Assembly: GCA_039621445.1 (NCBI GenBank)
Contig: CP154956.1
Span: 44,621,291-44,685,290 of the forward strand
Direction: 5' to 3'
DNA length: 64,000 nt
Origin: Euglena gracilis
Taxonomy: Eukaryota > Euglenida > Euglenophyceae > Euglenales
In this document: piece after piece, positions 36,057 to 48,000 of the stretch
Position numbering within the stretch: the stretch's first letter is position 1
Layout: every line of letters begins with the position of its first letter
Position numbers and translations under genes: made by a program
The notes under the pieces: generated by a model
What the model saw: only the letters and a program-made list of their open reading frames with translations
What the model was told of the DNA's origin: nothing
Databases searched by the model: none

Positions 36057-39000
36057 TGCGCGCGCTGTGTCAATGTGTATGCGCGCGTGTGTTGTATGTG
36101 TGTGCATCAATGTATGTTTGTTTTGTTTTGGCAATGGATGTCTACTCGTGTGTTTTGTGTGCGTGCTATGGGCAGGCTTCCTTTTCAGGACGGTTGCACC
36201 TTGGGTTCCATTGACAAGCAGGGGAGAACATTTTTGACCCCCATGGGGGAGACTGGTTTTTGGGGTGGGTAACCCCCAAATTTAAGCAACCCCTCCAAAA
36301 TTCAGCAGCTCCAAATTTAAGTTCTTTTTGGGGACGAACGACCGACACCCAAATTTGAGCAACACCCAAGTTAATTGGCTGTCAGGGCAAAATCCAAATT
36401 TAAGCAACCCCTGAAAATGCAGGTATTGTTCAGGGAAAATCAACGAAATCCTCCAGTCCAACCAACCATCAGGAACAAAACTACCCAACTTTACAATTAT
36501 TGTTCATGTTTTGGGTTCGAAGGCAAGCATTTTTCTCAAAAACAATGTGCCACCTCTTTCTTTCATTGAAGAAGAGGCTTTTTCTGTTGGCCATTTAGTC
36601 CAAATTTAAGCAACCCCCAAATTGAAGCAACCCTTTGAGCCAGTCAGCTGAAACCCAAATTTGGGCAACGGGTTGCTTGTATTTTGGGAGGAGGGGTCTC
36701 TGTTATAGCACCCCCCCCCATGCCGGGGTCCAAAAAATGACCATGCTCAAGGCACAATTTTCTGGGTCGGCCTAGGCTAGTTACCAAAAATGACCCGGGG
36801 GGGGGGGGCGCCATGGGCAGCACAAAAAACCCCCACATCCCCCGGGATTGTTTTAAGAAATAATTTGATCATGTGGGCGTGTGTGTGCTTGTGCAAGCAC
36901 GTCTCGTAAAGGAATCTGATTGACCAATGTGCAGCTTTCTTTTGGCCAGGTATTGCGGTGGTAAAATCGTTGGTCAATTAATCGATTGTAACCCTCCCCC
37001 GTTAATCGATCGATCAAGCCGATGCACAATTCAAGCTTGTGCATAGGTGCCAAATGGAATCTCAAAGATGTTGTCCTGGACATCCAAGCAGTGAAAGCAC
37101 AACAGCAAGTATTATCAGCCTTTGGCCTTTTTTGAAAGATGGCTTTCCATCCTTTTGGCTTCTTAGATGCTGTCACACCCAAAGTTAGAAGAAAATTTCT
37201 CCAAACACCAAGAAGCGGTTAATTGTGATGGTTGAGTGGGGTTGCACAAGAAAATTGATTTTCATACAAACTTCTTGTGCATTTGGATGTTCTCAGCTCT
37301 TATTTCAGTGCTGCTGTGGCGCTGATTTGCTCTGGACCAGCTAATCAGTCAAAATACTTCGTTTAATTGCAGTTGATCAATCGAGGGGGTTGGGGGGTCA
37401 TCAGGCTGATTCGGTGCCAAGGGAGGCTGTGGGGGAAGGCACTCCAAGGCACCTAGATCCGACCCTGCCGGGGGGGGGGGGCAAAAGTACTGGGCACTCG
37501 GCCAAGGCACTTCCGGCACCGAAGGCCCACAAAAACCCGTTTTTGGCTTTTTTTTCTGCCCACCAGGCAGGCTCCAACCCCCCCCAGGCGGGGTGCTTCC
37601 CTGGCACTCCAGGACACTCCGAGACATCCCTCCGCTACCCCCAGGGTTAGTCGAATTCAGCCTGGTGTTTACCCCAGTACCCAGCCCAACCCTGATTTTG
37701 CTCCAACCTCCATTTGTAGTCATCGTGTCCGGAAGCAAAGCGATCATTTTCTATCCCCCTTGTCTCCGTCATTTCGGAAGCTGGTTCAACATCAATATTT
37801 TTTGTGTTCTGCAGGCTGCACCTGGAGACCCAAATCCAGGCTGAACGTGCTTCCATCACCGCCAAGGAGATGTCACTGGGGGGGCTGTTGCTGCTTCCCC
37901 GATCCTCTGCTTCATGCGATGTCTTTGTACATTTCTGTCACCATGACGTTCATTTCACAAACCCAGCAAGAACTCTGTGAAGGACATGTTATAATTGGTG
38001 TGAGAATCTGTGAATCGGTCACAAAATTTGAACCAGCTGCACTGGTTTGTCTTTTTAAGCAGCTGGAAAATTTGTGCAGCTGAATTTTTATGAACACCCC
38101 CCGTTCGGACCGTCTAGATCGTCACCTTAGCGTTCATTGGTCTTGGGGGGGGGGTACACACAAAAGATTGCAAGTTTTTAGAAATCACTAGTCCAAAGGT
38201 TTTGTCAGAATTTTTTTCAATACCTTTTTTGTTGATTTTCTCGGGTATATGATTGTTTTAGCTGTTGCAGCAGCAGGGGCCCGGTGCTCAAAATCCGAGA
38301 AGGATGAAGCTCAGAGTCGTGCAGAGGAGCTGCAATTTACGTTACAGAATTTGGCACAGCAGATGAAGGAGTATGCATTTTAGAATGCCGAGACGATATA
38401 CGTTCAATCTGAATTCAATTTCAATTTCCATTTAACATTTTTATATTAAAAAATTGAGGTATTTTTTTTGTTTGGGAAGAAAAACACATTGTGAAGAACA
38501 GTCATTTTGTTGTATTTCTCTCTGATCTCTGATCTCTGATCCCGTTCTGGACCAATTTTCAAAAGTAAAAAAACCCAAAGGTTGTCAGCAGCCCTATGGG
38601 TGGTGGGGGGTGCGACCCCCCCCCAGGCCTTCCCGTATTTCTGGCGGCGCCGATTTTTAGGCCAGAATTTTCTTCGGCATTTTTTGGCACCGAAGGAATT
38701 TTCTTTGAGCGGGTATGGTGGGTGGGGGGGGGTCGATTCCCCCACCTCCTGGGTGGGGGGGGGCGACCACACCTCAGCCCTGGTTGTCAGTTATTAATTC
38801 ACAACAAAAACTTTTTGTGTTTAAAATCTCATTTGAAATCTTTTTTTTCCAGTCCATGTTATTTCCAATTATTGTCTGGTTGCAACAAACAGGGTTAAAG
38901 ATGCTTGTCAATTTTTTGTCCCTTGCCGACACACAATGTGGCAGTCCTTGTCTGTTTTCTTGACATGCAGAAATGCTTCAGGGCAAAACTTCAATGGAAA

Positions 39001-42000
39001 GGTGATTTAAGGCATTTTTTTTCTCATTGCTGTGAACTTTGGACAAAAGAAGGTATTTTGGCGCAATTCACCCTTCATATCAATGTGGGGTGGCAGCTAT
39101 AGGGAACTTTGTTTTTGCGGGGACACATTTGGGGGACAATTCCCTCTCGCTGAAAACAGAGGAACCCCCACCTCTCCGGAGGTTTTCCACTCAACCTGAC
39201 CCCCCTGCCCTAGGGAGCATGCCGCCCCCCCCCCCCCCCCCAGATTGGGATGCCTTCAAGTTCAGCCTGCTTGTGCCAATGCCGTGAGGGCAAACATTTC
39301 AGGGCAGATGATGACTGAATGACAGTATCAACTGATTCCCATGACAAATGATACCAGAAGCAAGCCCCGGTTCATTAAGAAGAATATCTCTGCCCCTGGT
39401 GCTGTCGGGGTTGGGTTCCCTGCCCCCCTCACCAGGCCCAAAACACCGCTGACCAAGGGTCCCTGCAAATGTGGAATCCTAACTTTTGATTACCTATTTA
39501 GCCTCCGTGAAGGCTCCACGGAGGCTGGTTAATTTAGCCTCTGCGAAGGCTGGTTCCCTCGGAGCCTCCGTGGAGGTTGGTTACCTGGAGCGCTCCCCGA
39601 AGGTATCCAATTTTGTACGCAGTCCACGTCTGAAAAAAAAGGAGGGGAATTATTTCACAAGTCCCCAAACCAGGTTTTGAATAGTGCTGAGCTCTTAATA
39701 AGTGCGCACCCACCCTTCATTGACCCCCCATATAAACCGGCCCACTCCATGGAGGTCTTTTGACTGAAATGCAAGGCTTTTGTGCCCGAAACGGGGCGCC
39801 GGGGAGTGGAAAAACGCTCATTTCTGGCTCAAAAAAAAAACACTTTTTCCGGGTCCGGGAGGCCAAAAAACATCGTTTCGGGCAAAAAAATTTTTTCGAT
39901 TTTTTCGACTTTTTTGACCCGGTTTTGACCCAAAGTCAATGGGTTGGCGGCCCAAAACGGGGCGCTGGCGGGTCGAAAACGCTCATTTTCGGCTCAAAAA
40001 CAGTTTTTTTTTTTTTTTTTTTTTTTTCTTTTTTTTGTTTTTTTTTTTTTTTTTTTGTTTTTTTTTTTGTTTTTTTTTTTTTTTCCCGGGTCCGGGAGGC
40101 CAAAAAACATCGTTTCGGGCAAAAAAAATTTTCGATTTTTTTCGACTTTTTTGGCCGAAAACGGCCAAGTCGAACAGTGGAAAAAGTGTACAAAATGGCC
40201 TAAATTGGTCGAAACGGCCGTATCTCGGGCTAGGCGGGGAGTTGCGGGGAAACCAAAATCCCAGTAGATAGAGCGTTCCAAGGGCTTCAATTTAGCTCTC
40301 CGTACATGTTCTTTGATTTTGCTTCATTTTCGAGAAATTTTGAAAACATCGATTTTTTGACCCCCCACCCCCCGAAAACGGCTAAGTCGAACAGTGGGAA
40401 AAGTGTACAAAACGACCATCTGGGCCGGAAACAGCCGTATCTCGGGCTAGGCGGGGAGTTGCGGGGAAATCAAAATACTGGTAGATGGGTCGTTCCAAGG
40501 GCTTCAAATTAGGTCTCCGAACATTTCCTTTGTTTTGGCTTCATTTTGGAGATATTTTGAAAATTGATATTTTTTGCCGAAATGGCAGAGTCCGATCCTA
40601 CCGAGTTTAGAACCCTTTGCGCGTGAATAACTCGGGCCTGGCGGGGAGTTGGGGGTCAAACCCAGGTGATTCGGAAACTAGGAATCCATCAGTCGCTCGC
40701 GACTGAATTTTTTTTTCGGGAACGGGGCCGGGATCATGGTGATAATCCGTCGGTTCCCGAGGTGGCCCCGAGGGAGGGGGGAGGGGGGGGGGTCCGGGGG
40801 GGTTCCCCCTGGGGTAAGCTTCGCTCTTACCCTAAAGGGATAAGAGCTCAGCGACCCCCCACTACACCAGAATCCCTCCTACGGGAATTTCTTTTTTTTT
40901 TCACCCCCACACCCCCCGCAAGCAGGGGTTTTCTTAAGCCGGAGGGACCCTATCCCCGGGGGGGGGGGCAGCCAGCCAGCAGCTCAAATCCAGCCAGCAG
41001 CCCATATTCGGGCTGGTAGCCTCCCCCCCCCCCGGGGGTCGAAATAAAGTTGGGCCCAGCCCGGCCGGAGGCCGGGCCAGCCGGCCGCAGGCTGGCCAGC
41101 CAACTGGGCTGCCTAGCTCACCTATTCCTGCACTTTTTTCCCTCATCACAGCCCCCCAGCCTTGATCTAGCTCCATCCATCAAATGTCTTGAAGGCAAAA
41201 ATGTTTCAGAAAATTTTGGTTTTCATCGACCCAGCCCAGCCCAGCCCCCTCCCGCCCCGCCCTCCCGCCCCGGACCCCCCCCATCCCAGCCAGCAGCCTT
41301 TTTTCCAGCCAGACCCCCCAGGGGGGTCCTTGAGAAAACCCCTGCCCACAAGAAAAGGAAATAATGAAGAGCAACTTTTTGGGTTTCGCATTTCTGTGGC
41401 AAACAGGGGGGGTGTGGGGTGTGTGAGGGGGCAAAATTGTTTCCTATGTTTGTGGGGACGTCGGCGGCGTTGGGGTATTCACAAATCAAAAATTTTGTGG
41501 GGGTGTGGCGGTAAAAATGAAAAGGATTTTGTGGGGTGGGGGGTGGGACACATGTCCGCCTGATTTTGCCTATATTGTTTACCCATGTGCTCCTTATTAC
41601 CTTGCCTGCCAAAAATTTGTCCACACAAAAGGATTTTTTATTGGGGAGCAGGGGTGGGGGGTGGGATGAGGGGGCCTCAGGTCCCGCCCCCCACCCGCCC
41701 CCCCTCCTCCAGGCACATCCAAAGGGACGCCACTTTGGGTTTCACGTGACCGTGTTTTCTTTTTGCATTACAATATCCGTGCTGTCGTACAGTTTGCCGA
41801 CCAACTCCCCCCAAAGCAACAGTTGGTTCACCTGGTGGACCATGCACTCTCCAGTTCAATCCCAGCAGGAAAGTTGAGTCAGATCCCAGCGGAATCACAA
41901 TTTTCGGAACAATATTGGCCTCTGATGGCTTGGTCATTTCTTCCGCTGAATGTTTTTGATGTTCGGGTTGGTTTTAAGTTCGTGGCTTTCTAAAGTCTGT

Positions 42001-45000
42001 GAATTTTTTGCAATTAAGTTTTTTTGTTTTCTTTTCTTTTCTTTTCTTTTTTCTTTGTCATTTTCCTCGGAAACCGGAAAAAATGGGCAGAAGCGACTGA
42101 CAGCTCGGAAAGCGGATGCTGTGCCACTGAGCTGCAGTCGCCATTTTGACCCTGGATTTGAAAACGTTCCTCTTCATAACAAACGGGGGGAAACCCATTC
42201 ATTTCCATGTTCACAACATTGGTTACCTGAGCCTCCGCAGAGGCTCCGCAGAGGCAATCAAACAGGTAGAATTCCACCTTTGCAGTGGACCCCCTGACCA
42301 GGGCATTAGGGTGTCAATGTCTGGCGTTGTCGATGGCCCATGGGGTTTTCTTCGCCATCTGCCGGACAATTTGAGGTCTGTCATTTACTCTTGTTTCCAG
42401 TGTGGCCGCAGTGTGGCGACGCATTTCCGCCCCAGGCTGACCGACAGCAAGCAGAGCCAAGAGAAGGAGCTGAGGCGGCAGGTGCGGGATGCCAGTGCCG
42501 TCCGCATGGAGATGCAGCAGCTGCGGCAGCTCTCCGACACCCTGAAGAGGGAGGTGGACCAATTGCGGCAGCAGGTCCAGGTGGACAAGGCAGAGAAGCT
42601 CGAAGTGGGTGTGCATTGTTCCATCATTCGAAAGGCATGGGTGCGCTGCCGCCTCTGGCAGCGCATGAAAGGCATGGGTGCGCTTCTATTTGGGCCCTAC
42701 CTGCCCGATTTCCGTTGATTTCTTTCAGAAAATTCCGTCAAAAAATGGGGGTGCGCTTGCAGCGGACCGCCGCCTTCAGCAGCAGTTGGGTGCGCTTTTA
42801 TTTGGACCCTGTGTAGCCGCCCCGCGCTTCCATTCGGGGGAGGGTTGTAGGATTTTCAGAGCATGTATGAGTGAAAACCCCTGGATAAAAAACCATTAGT
42901 ATGCAGCATTAATTTGCAGTCCGTTTTGTGGGTCAAACCCGAGCCCCAAAGCCTCTGCCATGGGTGTTGTGATGGTGAGTGTGCACACTGGCACAGCACC
43001 GTCCTGCGCAGGAGTACCCAAGCCAGCTCCTGCAGCGTACCCTGCCAACCTGAGGCCAGACCTTTGAGAGCTAAAATTTTGCACTTTGTGACCCCTCCCA
43101 AATTCCAAATCAATTCCTGCCCTGGAAAGGCATCTTTGGACAACACGTGGTGGAGACCCCGACTCCGTCAAGGTGGATATTGGTCAAGGTGGAAGTTGCA
43201 AATTTTTTTCGGGGGGGATGGTCGATGTCACACAGAAAGAAGACAAAGGAACACCGTTAATTGTGAGACGCCGCCGAAGTTTTTGCTGGCTCTTATAAAG
43301 TTGTATGTTGGCATTGCCAATGATTAATCCATCTTTCCAGAAGAAATAAAAAGAGCAAAGCTTTCCCCCCTCAGGATTCAGAATGTTTTTAAGAATGCAT
43401 TGCCAAGCTTTGGGATGCCTGTTTGAATGTAAGGAAGGATGCTTGATGGCATTGGTCCTGGATCTCACCGGGAAAGCTACGTCGGGTCATTTAATTTCAC
43501 CCTCTCTCCCAGCTTTGGCTTAAACAAATTTGAATTTCTCAACATATCTCTAAAACGTTCAGTGGTCCACTGGGCAGGGGAAATAATGAACTTGCTGCAA
43601 CTTTGCTGACAGTGGGACAACCTGTCCCCTTGCCACAGAAAAGGAGCTGGAGCATCAGAAGCAGCTCAACCGCCGGCTGTCACAGCGGCTGTCCGGGCGG
43701 TTCTCCAGCACGTGCGCCGACACAGACGACGACTTGCCCAGGCCTGCCTCGGAGCAAAGCACCCCTGGAGCAAAGGGTCCTAGGCACGCCTCGCTACGGC
43801 GGATCTCTTGTGTGAGGCTTCAGGGGAAACCGAAAAGGTCTCCCTCTCCTCGGATGACTGGGCTTCAATTTTGCATGATTTAAAATAGTCGTGAGAGTTA
43901 TTCAAAAATTACAAGAGAAATGTCGCTGGTAAGTTTTTTTGGGGACATAATCGAGGATCAGATGACAATTTTTTTTGCTCTGTTGTTTGGATGTCGTCAA
44001 AACGTTATTTGCCTCCCCCAATGCGGCAGCTGCACAAACATATGTTATTGGGTTGATGTTTCTGTTCATTTTCTTGGGTGTGGGAAACACGCTTGTGTAA
44101 GAGAAAGAGAAAGAGAGAGGGAGGGAGGGAGGGAGAGAGGTTGAGTAGGTGGGTTATTGTGTGTGCGCGTGCATGTGCATGTTTGTGCTTGTGAGTGTGT
44201 GCAACACATGCATTTGTTTTTGCGTGTTTGCGCGGCCGTTGTGTCTTCCGAAATAGAACTCTGTGAGGTGATCATTCTTAGAGCAAATATTTAACCTTTT
44301 TCTGAAAGAATTCTGATAAGAATATTTGGCAGCTTTAAGACCCAAGACCCCTGGGGGCAGTGGTTGGAATGGTCCTGGTTGGAAGGGGGGCAGTTTAAAA
44401 TTTCACCCTACCCCAAACCCTAACCCCAACCCTGTCCCTCACCAATCACCCAAATCACTATCAGGAGGCTGTTCACAGATGACACAGGTCAGGTTCGTCT
44501 CTGTTGGGCAGTGTAAAAGCATTTTGGGTCCGGGCCATCTTCTCAAATGCAAGAATTTCCAGAGCTGAGGGTGGTTTGTCCCCCCCCTCCGCAAAACCAC
44601 GCTCATTTAATACCCTTCCCAGGGGGTCCATGTCAAAAAGAGATATGACTGTCAATACAGAGGACATGATTGAGGCCTGAAAAAATATGGCTGAGATGTT
44701 CAGGAAACATCCCCCAAATGGAATGAAATATTTTTAGATGGCCAAAAATATATAATTTTCAGTATGCTTGCGACCAAAAAACTACCATGTCCTGAGGGGA
44801 AGGGGTGTGATCGAACCTTGTTTCCCAGGCGAAGTCTAAGGCTGGGAAAAAAAGCCAGCGACAACCTGACTGGACTGGCTTAATCAACGTCCTGGATGCT
44901 TCGTTTGAGGAAAATGCACCATGAATATTGATCACCCCCCCCCTTCGGACCGAGGAGGGTCCAGGACCCCCCCCCAGGAGCCCCAAAATTTTTTTCGGTG

Positions 45001-48000
45001 CTTTACGGCAGAGAATTTTGAAATTTAGGTGCAAAGCACCGGAAAAGATGAGAATTTAGGTGTCCGTTTTGACCATTTTTATCAAGAAAAAGGGGGTGGA
45101 CAAAAACGTGATTCTTGGACCTTTTTCAAGGTCCCAAAAAATTTCCAGCGCAAAGTGCCGGAAAATTATTTGCACAGGGGGGTGGTCCGACCCACCCCCC
45201 CTCGCAGGGGGAGGGGGGGTCCAGACCAGGGGTTTTTTTAGTCGTGGACCCCCCGGGGGGGGGTAGGGTGGGTGGGTCTGACCGAGCCCCCCCCCCCCCC
45301 CCCCCGGAGGGGGGTGGGATATACTTTTCGGCGCCGCAGGCGCCGAAAAATTCTATTTTTAGCACTTTTCGCGATTTTTCGGCCATTTTTTTTGTGGGTC
45401 CCCCGGGACCCCCCCCCCCCCCCGGGGGGCCCAGGGAGTGGGTGGGTGGGGGGGACCCCCCCCCCCGGTCTTAAAAAAACCCCTGGTCCAGACCAACCCC
45501 CCCCGCCAAAAATCTTTTGGGAAATGCCCTCAGACAGCGCGATTTTGGGGGGGCCGGGGGGGACGGGGGGGGGGTCCCGCGCCAAAAGTTGCCACCCAGC
45601 GCCAAAGGCACCAGAAATTTTTTGGTTGAAACCTTTTGGTTTTGGGCCATTTTTGGCCCAGTGACCCACCCCCCCCCACATGGATTGGAAGTGGGTGACT
45701 GGTTTTTGAAAGTGACTGACTGGTTTTTTCAGCCCGAAAGTGGAAAGTGACCCGGAGTCGGTAAGCAATGGTATGGTGCCCCCCCCCAAGAAGCATGCAT
45801 TGGCTGCTTTGTTGTTTGTTTTCCTTCATTCCTCCTCCTTTTTTTTGCCAATGTGTGGTTTTTTGATCCACAGGACGAAAAATTGAACTTTTTTTTGACT
45901 TTACTCAAACTGTATTTGCACAATCACCATGCAACCAAATGCATCTCCAACCTTTTTAAGGCCAACACCCCAAATTTCAAATTTTGGGTCCAAAAACAAC
46001 ACAGATTACCTTGCCGCGTTTAAGTGTGTTGTTGTTTCAATGCACACACAGACACAAGTTCACGCGTACACGTGCATTTCACCCGACTCTCTCATCATTT
46101 GTTTCTCGCAGACTGCAAACACAGGAAACACTGGTGTGCAGCCTCCCTGATATCGATTCCTCATGAATATCTTTTACGCATTCTTATGAACTCAAAGAAG
46201 AGTATGGCCGACAAATGACATCGGGTGTTGAGTGTACCAATCAGGCTATTGTTTAAGGGTTTGCAGTGGACTTTGTGCTAGTCCAGATTTGGCTGGTGGA
46301 AATTTTAGTGGACCCCCCCCCCCCGGAGGGCAATGCGGGAATCGGCCAAACAGCCAGGTGGTGCACTCCTCCCGTATTTTTCAGGAGCACCAAATGAATG
46401 TGAAAATGGGGGAAGGCCCCCCACCAGGCCTTCCCATACAGCCCTGGGGGGGGTCTGCTAGCAGGGCTTGGAAGTTTGACCGGCGCGAAGAACCAAAAAA
46501 AGTTTTGGACCCCAAAAACTTGCCAATAAAACGCCCATTTTTTGGCTGTTTTGGGGGTTGTTTTGCAATAAAAAAAACACACATTAAAAGCGTCATTTCC
46601 ACATCAAAATGTCTCCCCCCCCCGGTCCTTAAGCAATAGCCTGGTACCAATTGCAGGGACATGTTATTTTTCTCAAGAGAGCCTTGTTTTGCTTCAACCG
46701 GTTGCTTGTATTTTGGGTTTCCGAATTTGGGGGTTGCTTATATTTGGAATGCACCAATTTTTGCCATTTTTATGCTGTTTTAACAGAAATTCCTTCATGC
46801 ATCAAGCAAAATTATTTATATTTGGGGGTTGTTTGTATGGGTGTCGGCCAGAATTCGGCCAAAAGGTTTGCTTGTATTTGGGGGTTGCTATTGGGGGGGG
46901 GGGGGCGGGTACGACAAGGGGGGGGGGGCGGGTAGTTTCCGAATCACCTCGTTTGACTCCTAACTCCCCACCAGGCCCGAGTTATTCAGCCGCGAAGGGT
47001 CCAAACTGGGTAAGATTCGCCAACCCCCCAGTTTCGACTCTGCCGTTTCGCCGGGGTGAGGTTTTCGGTCAAAATCGATTTTTCAAAATATCTCGAGAAA
47101 AACGTGCATTATTTCCAGAAGAGTCGGTCAGCCCCCCCCCGTTCGCCATTTTGGCCGCCGACATGCCTGGCCCGTGTTCCAGCGCGCATTTGTGGCCCAT
47201 AACGGCCATTTTGGGATGTTTTTGGCTTAGTTTGGGGCCGTTTTTTGGGTCAAAAAAAATAGATTTTTCCAAAATATCTCGACAATGAAGCAAAATCAAA
47301 GAAAATGTCCGGAGCAAAAATGAAGTCCTTGGAATGCCTTATCCAACCATGCTTTACTTTTCCCCCAACTCTTCGTGCAACCCGAGTTACGGCCATTTTT
47401 GGCCCATTTCTGGGGCCATTTTGGGCTGTTTTTGGGGCCAAAAAAATCGATGTTTTCAAAATATCTCGAAAATGAAGCAAAATCAAAGGAAATTTCCAGA
47501 GACCTGCCTACCTACTAAACTGAAGCCCTTGGAACGCCCTATCTAGCGGTATTTTGATTTCCCCGCAACTCCCTGCCATCCCCAAAATATGGCAGATTTA
47601 CGGCCCAAAACAGCGCGGCAGGCGTCTTCTGACTCTGCCGCTTTCGGCCATATACAGTCAAACTCCCGGATCCAGAAAAACGGTTTTCGCGCCGAAGATG
47701 AGCGGTTTTCGACCCCCCCCCATTAGCCCCCCGTTTTTGGCCCGAAGCCCATGCATTTTGGACGGACTGGGCCGGGCCGCCAGCCAGGCAGGGCCAGGCC
47801 GGGCCGCCCTGGCTGCAACACACCTCAAACATCTGCTGCAGCATGGCACCATCACACGTAAAGAGCTCAGCACTACAAATCCTACAAAACCTGGTTTACT
47901 CCTGCTCCTGGATACTCCCAGGTTTGTTTTCTTTTGGGAAAAACCCTCCATTTGAACCATGCAAGGAGGTCTTGGTATGAATGTAAGTTGAAATCCACAA

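Noticed and set aside
42896-43171. Minus-strand frame with a protein-like stretch
   Set aside because: A plus-strand exon at 43012-43036 restores phase on both sides in the large gene; the minus frame has no splice partners.
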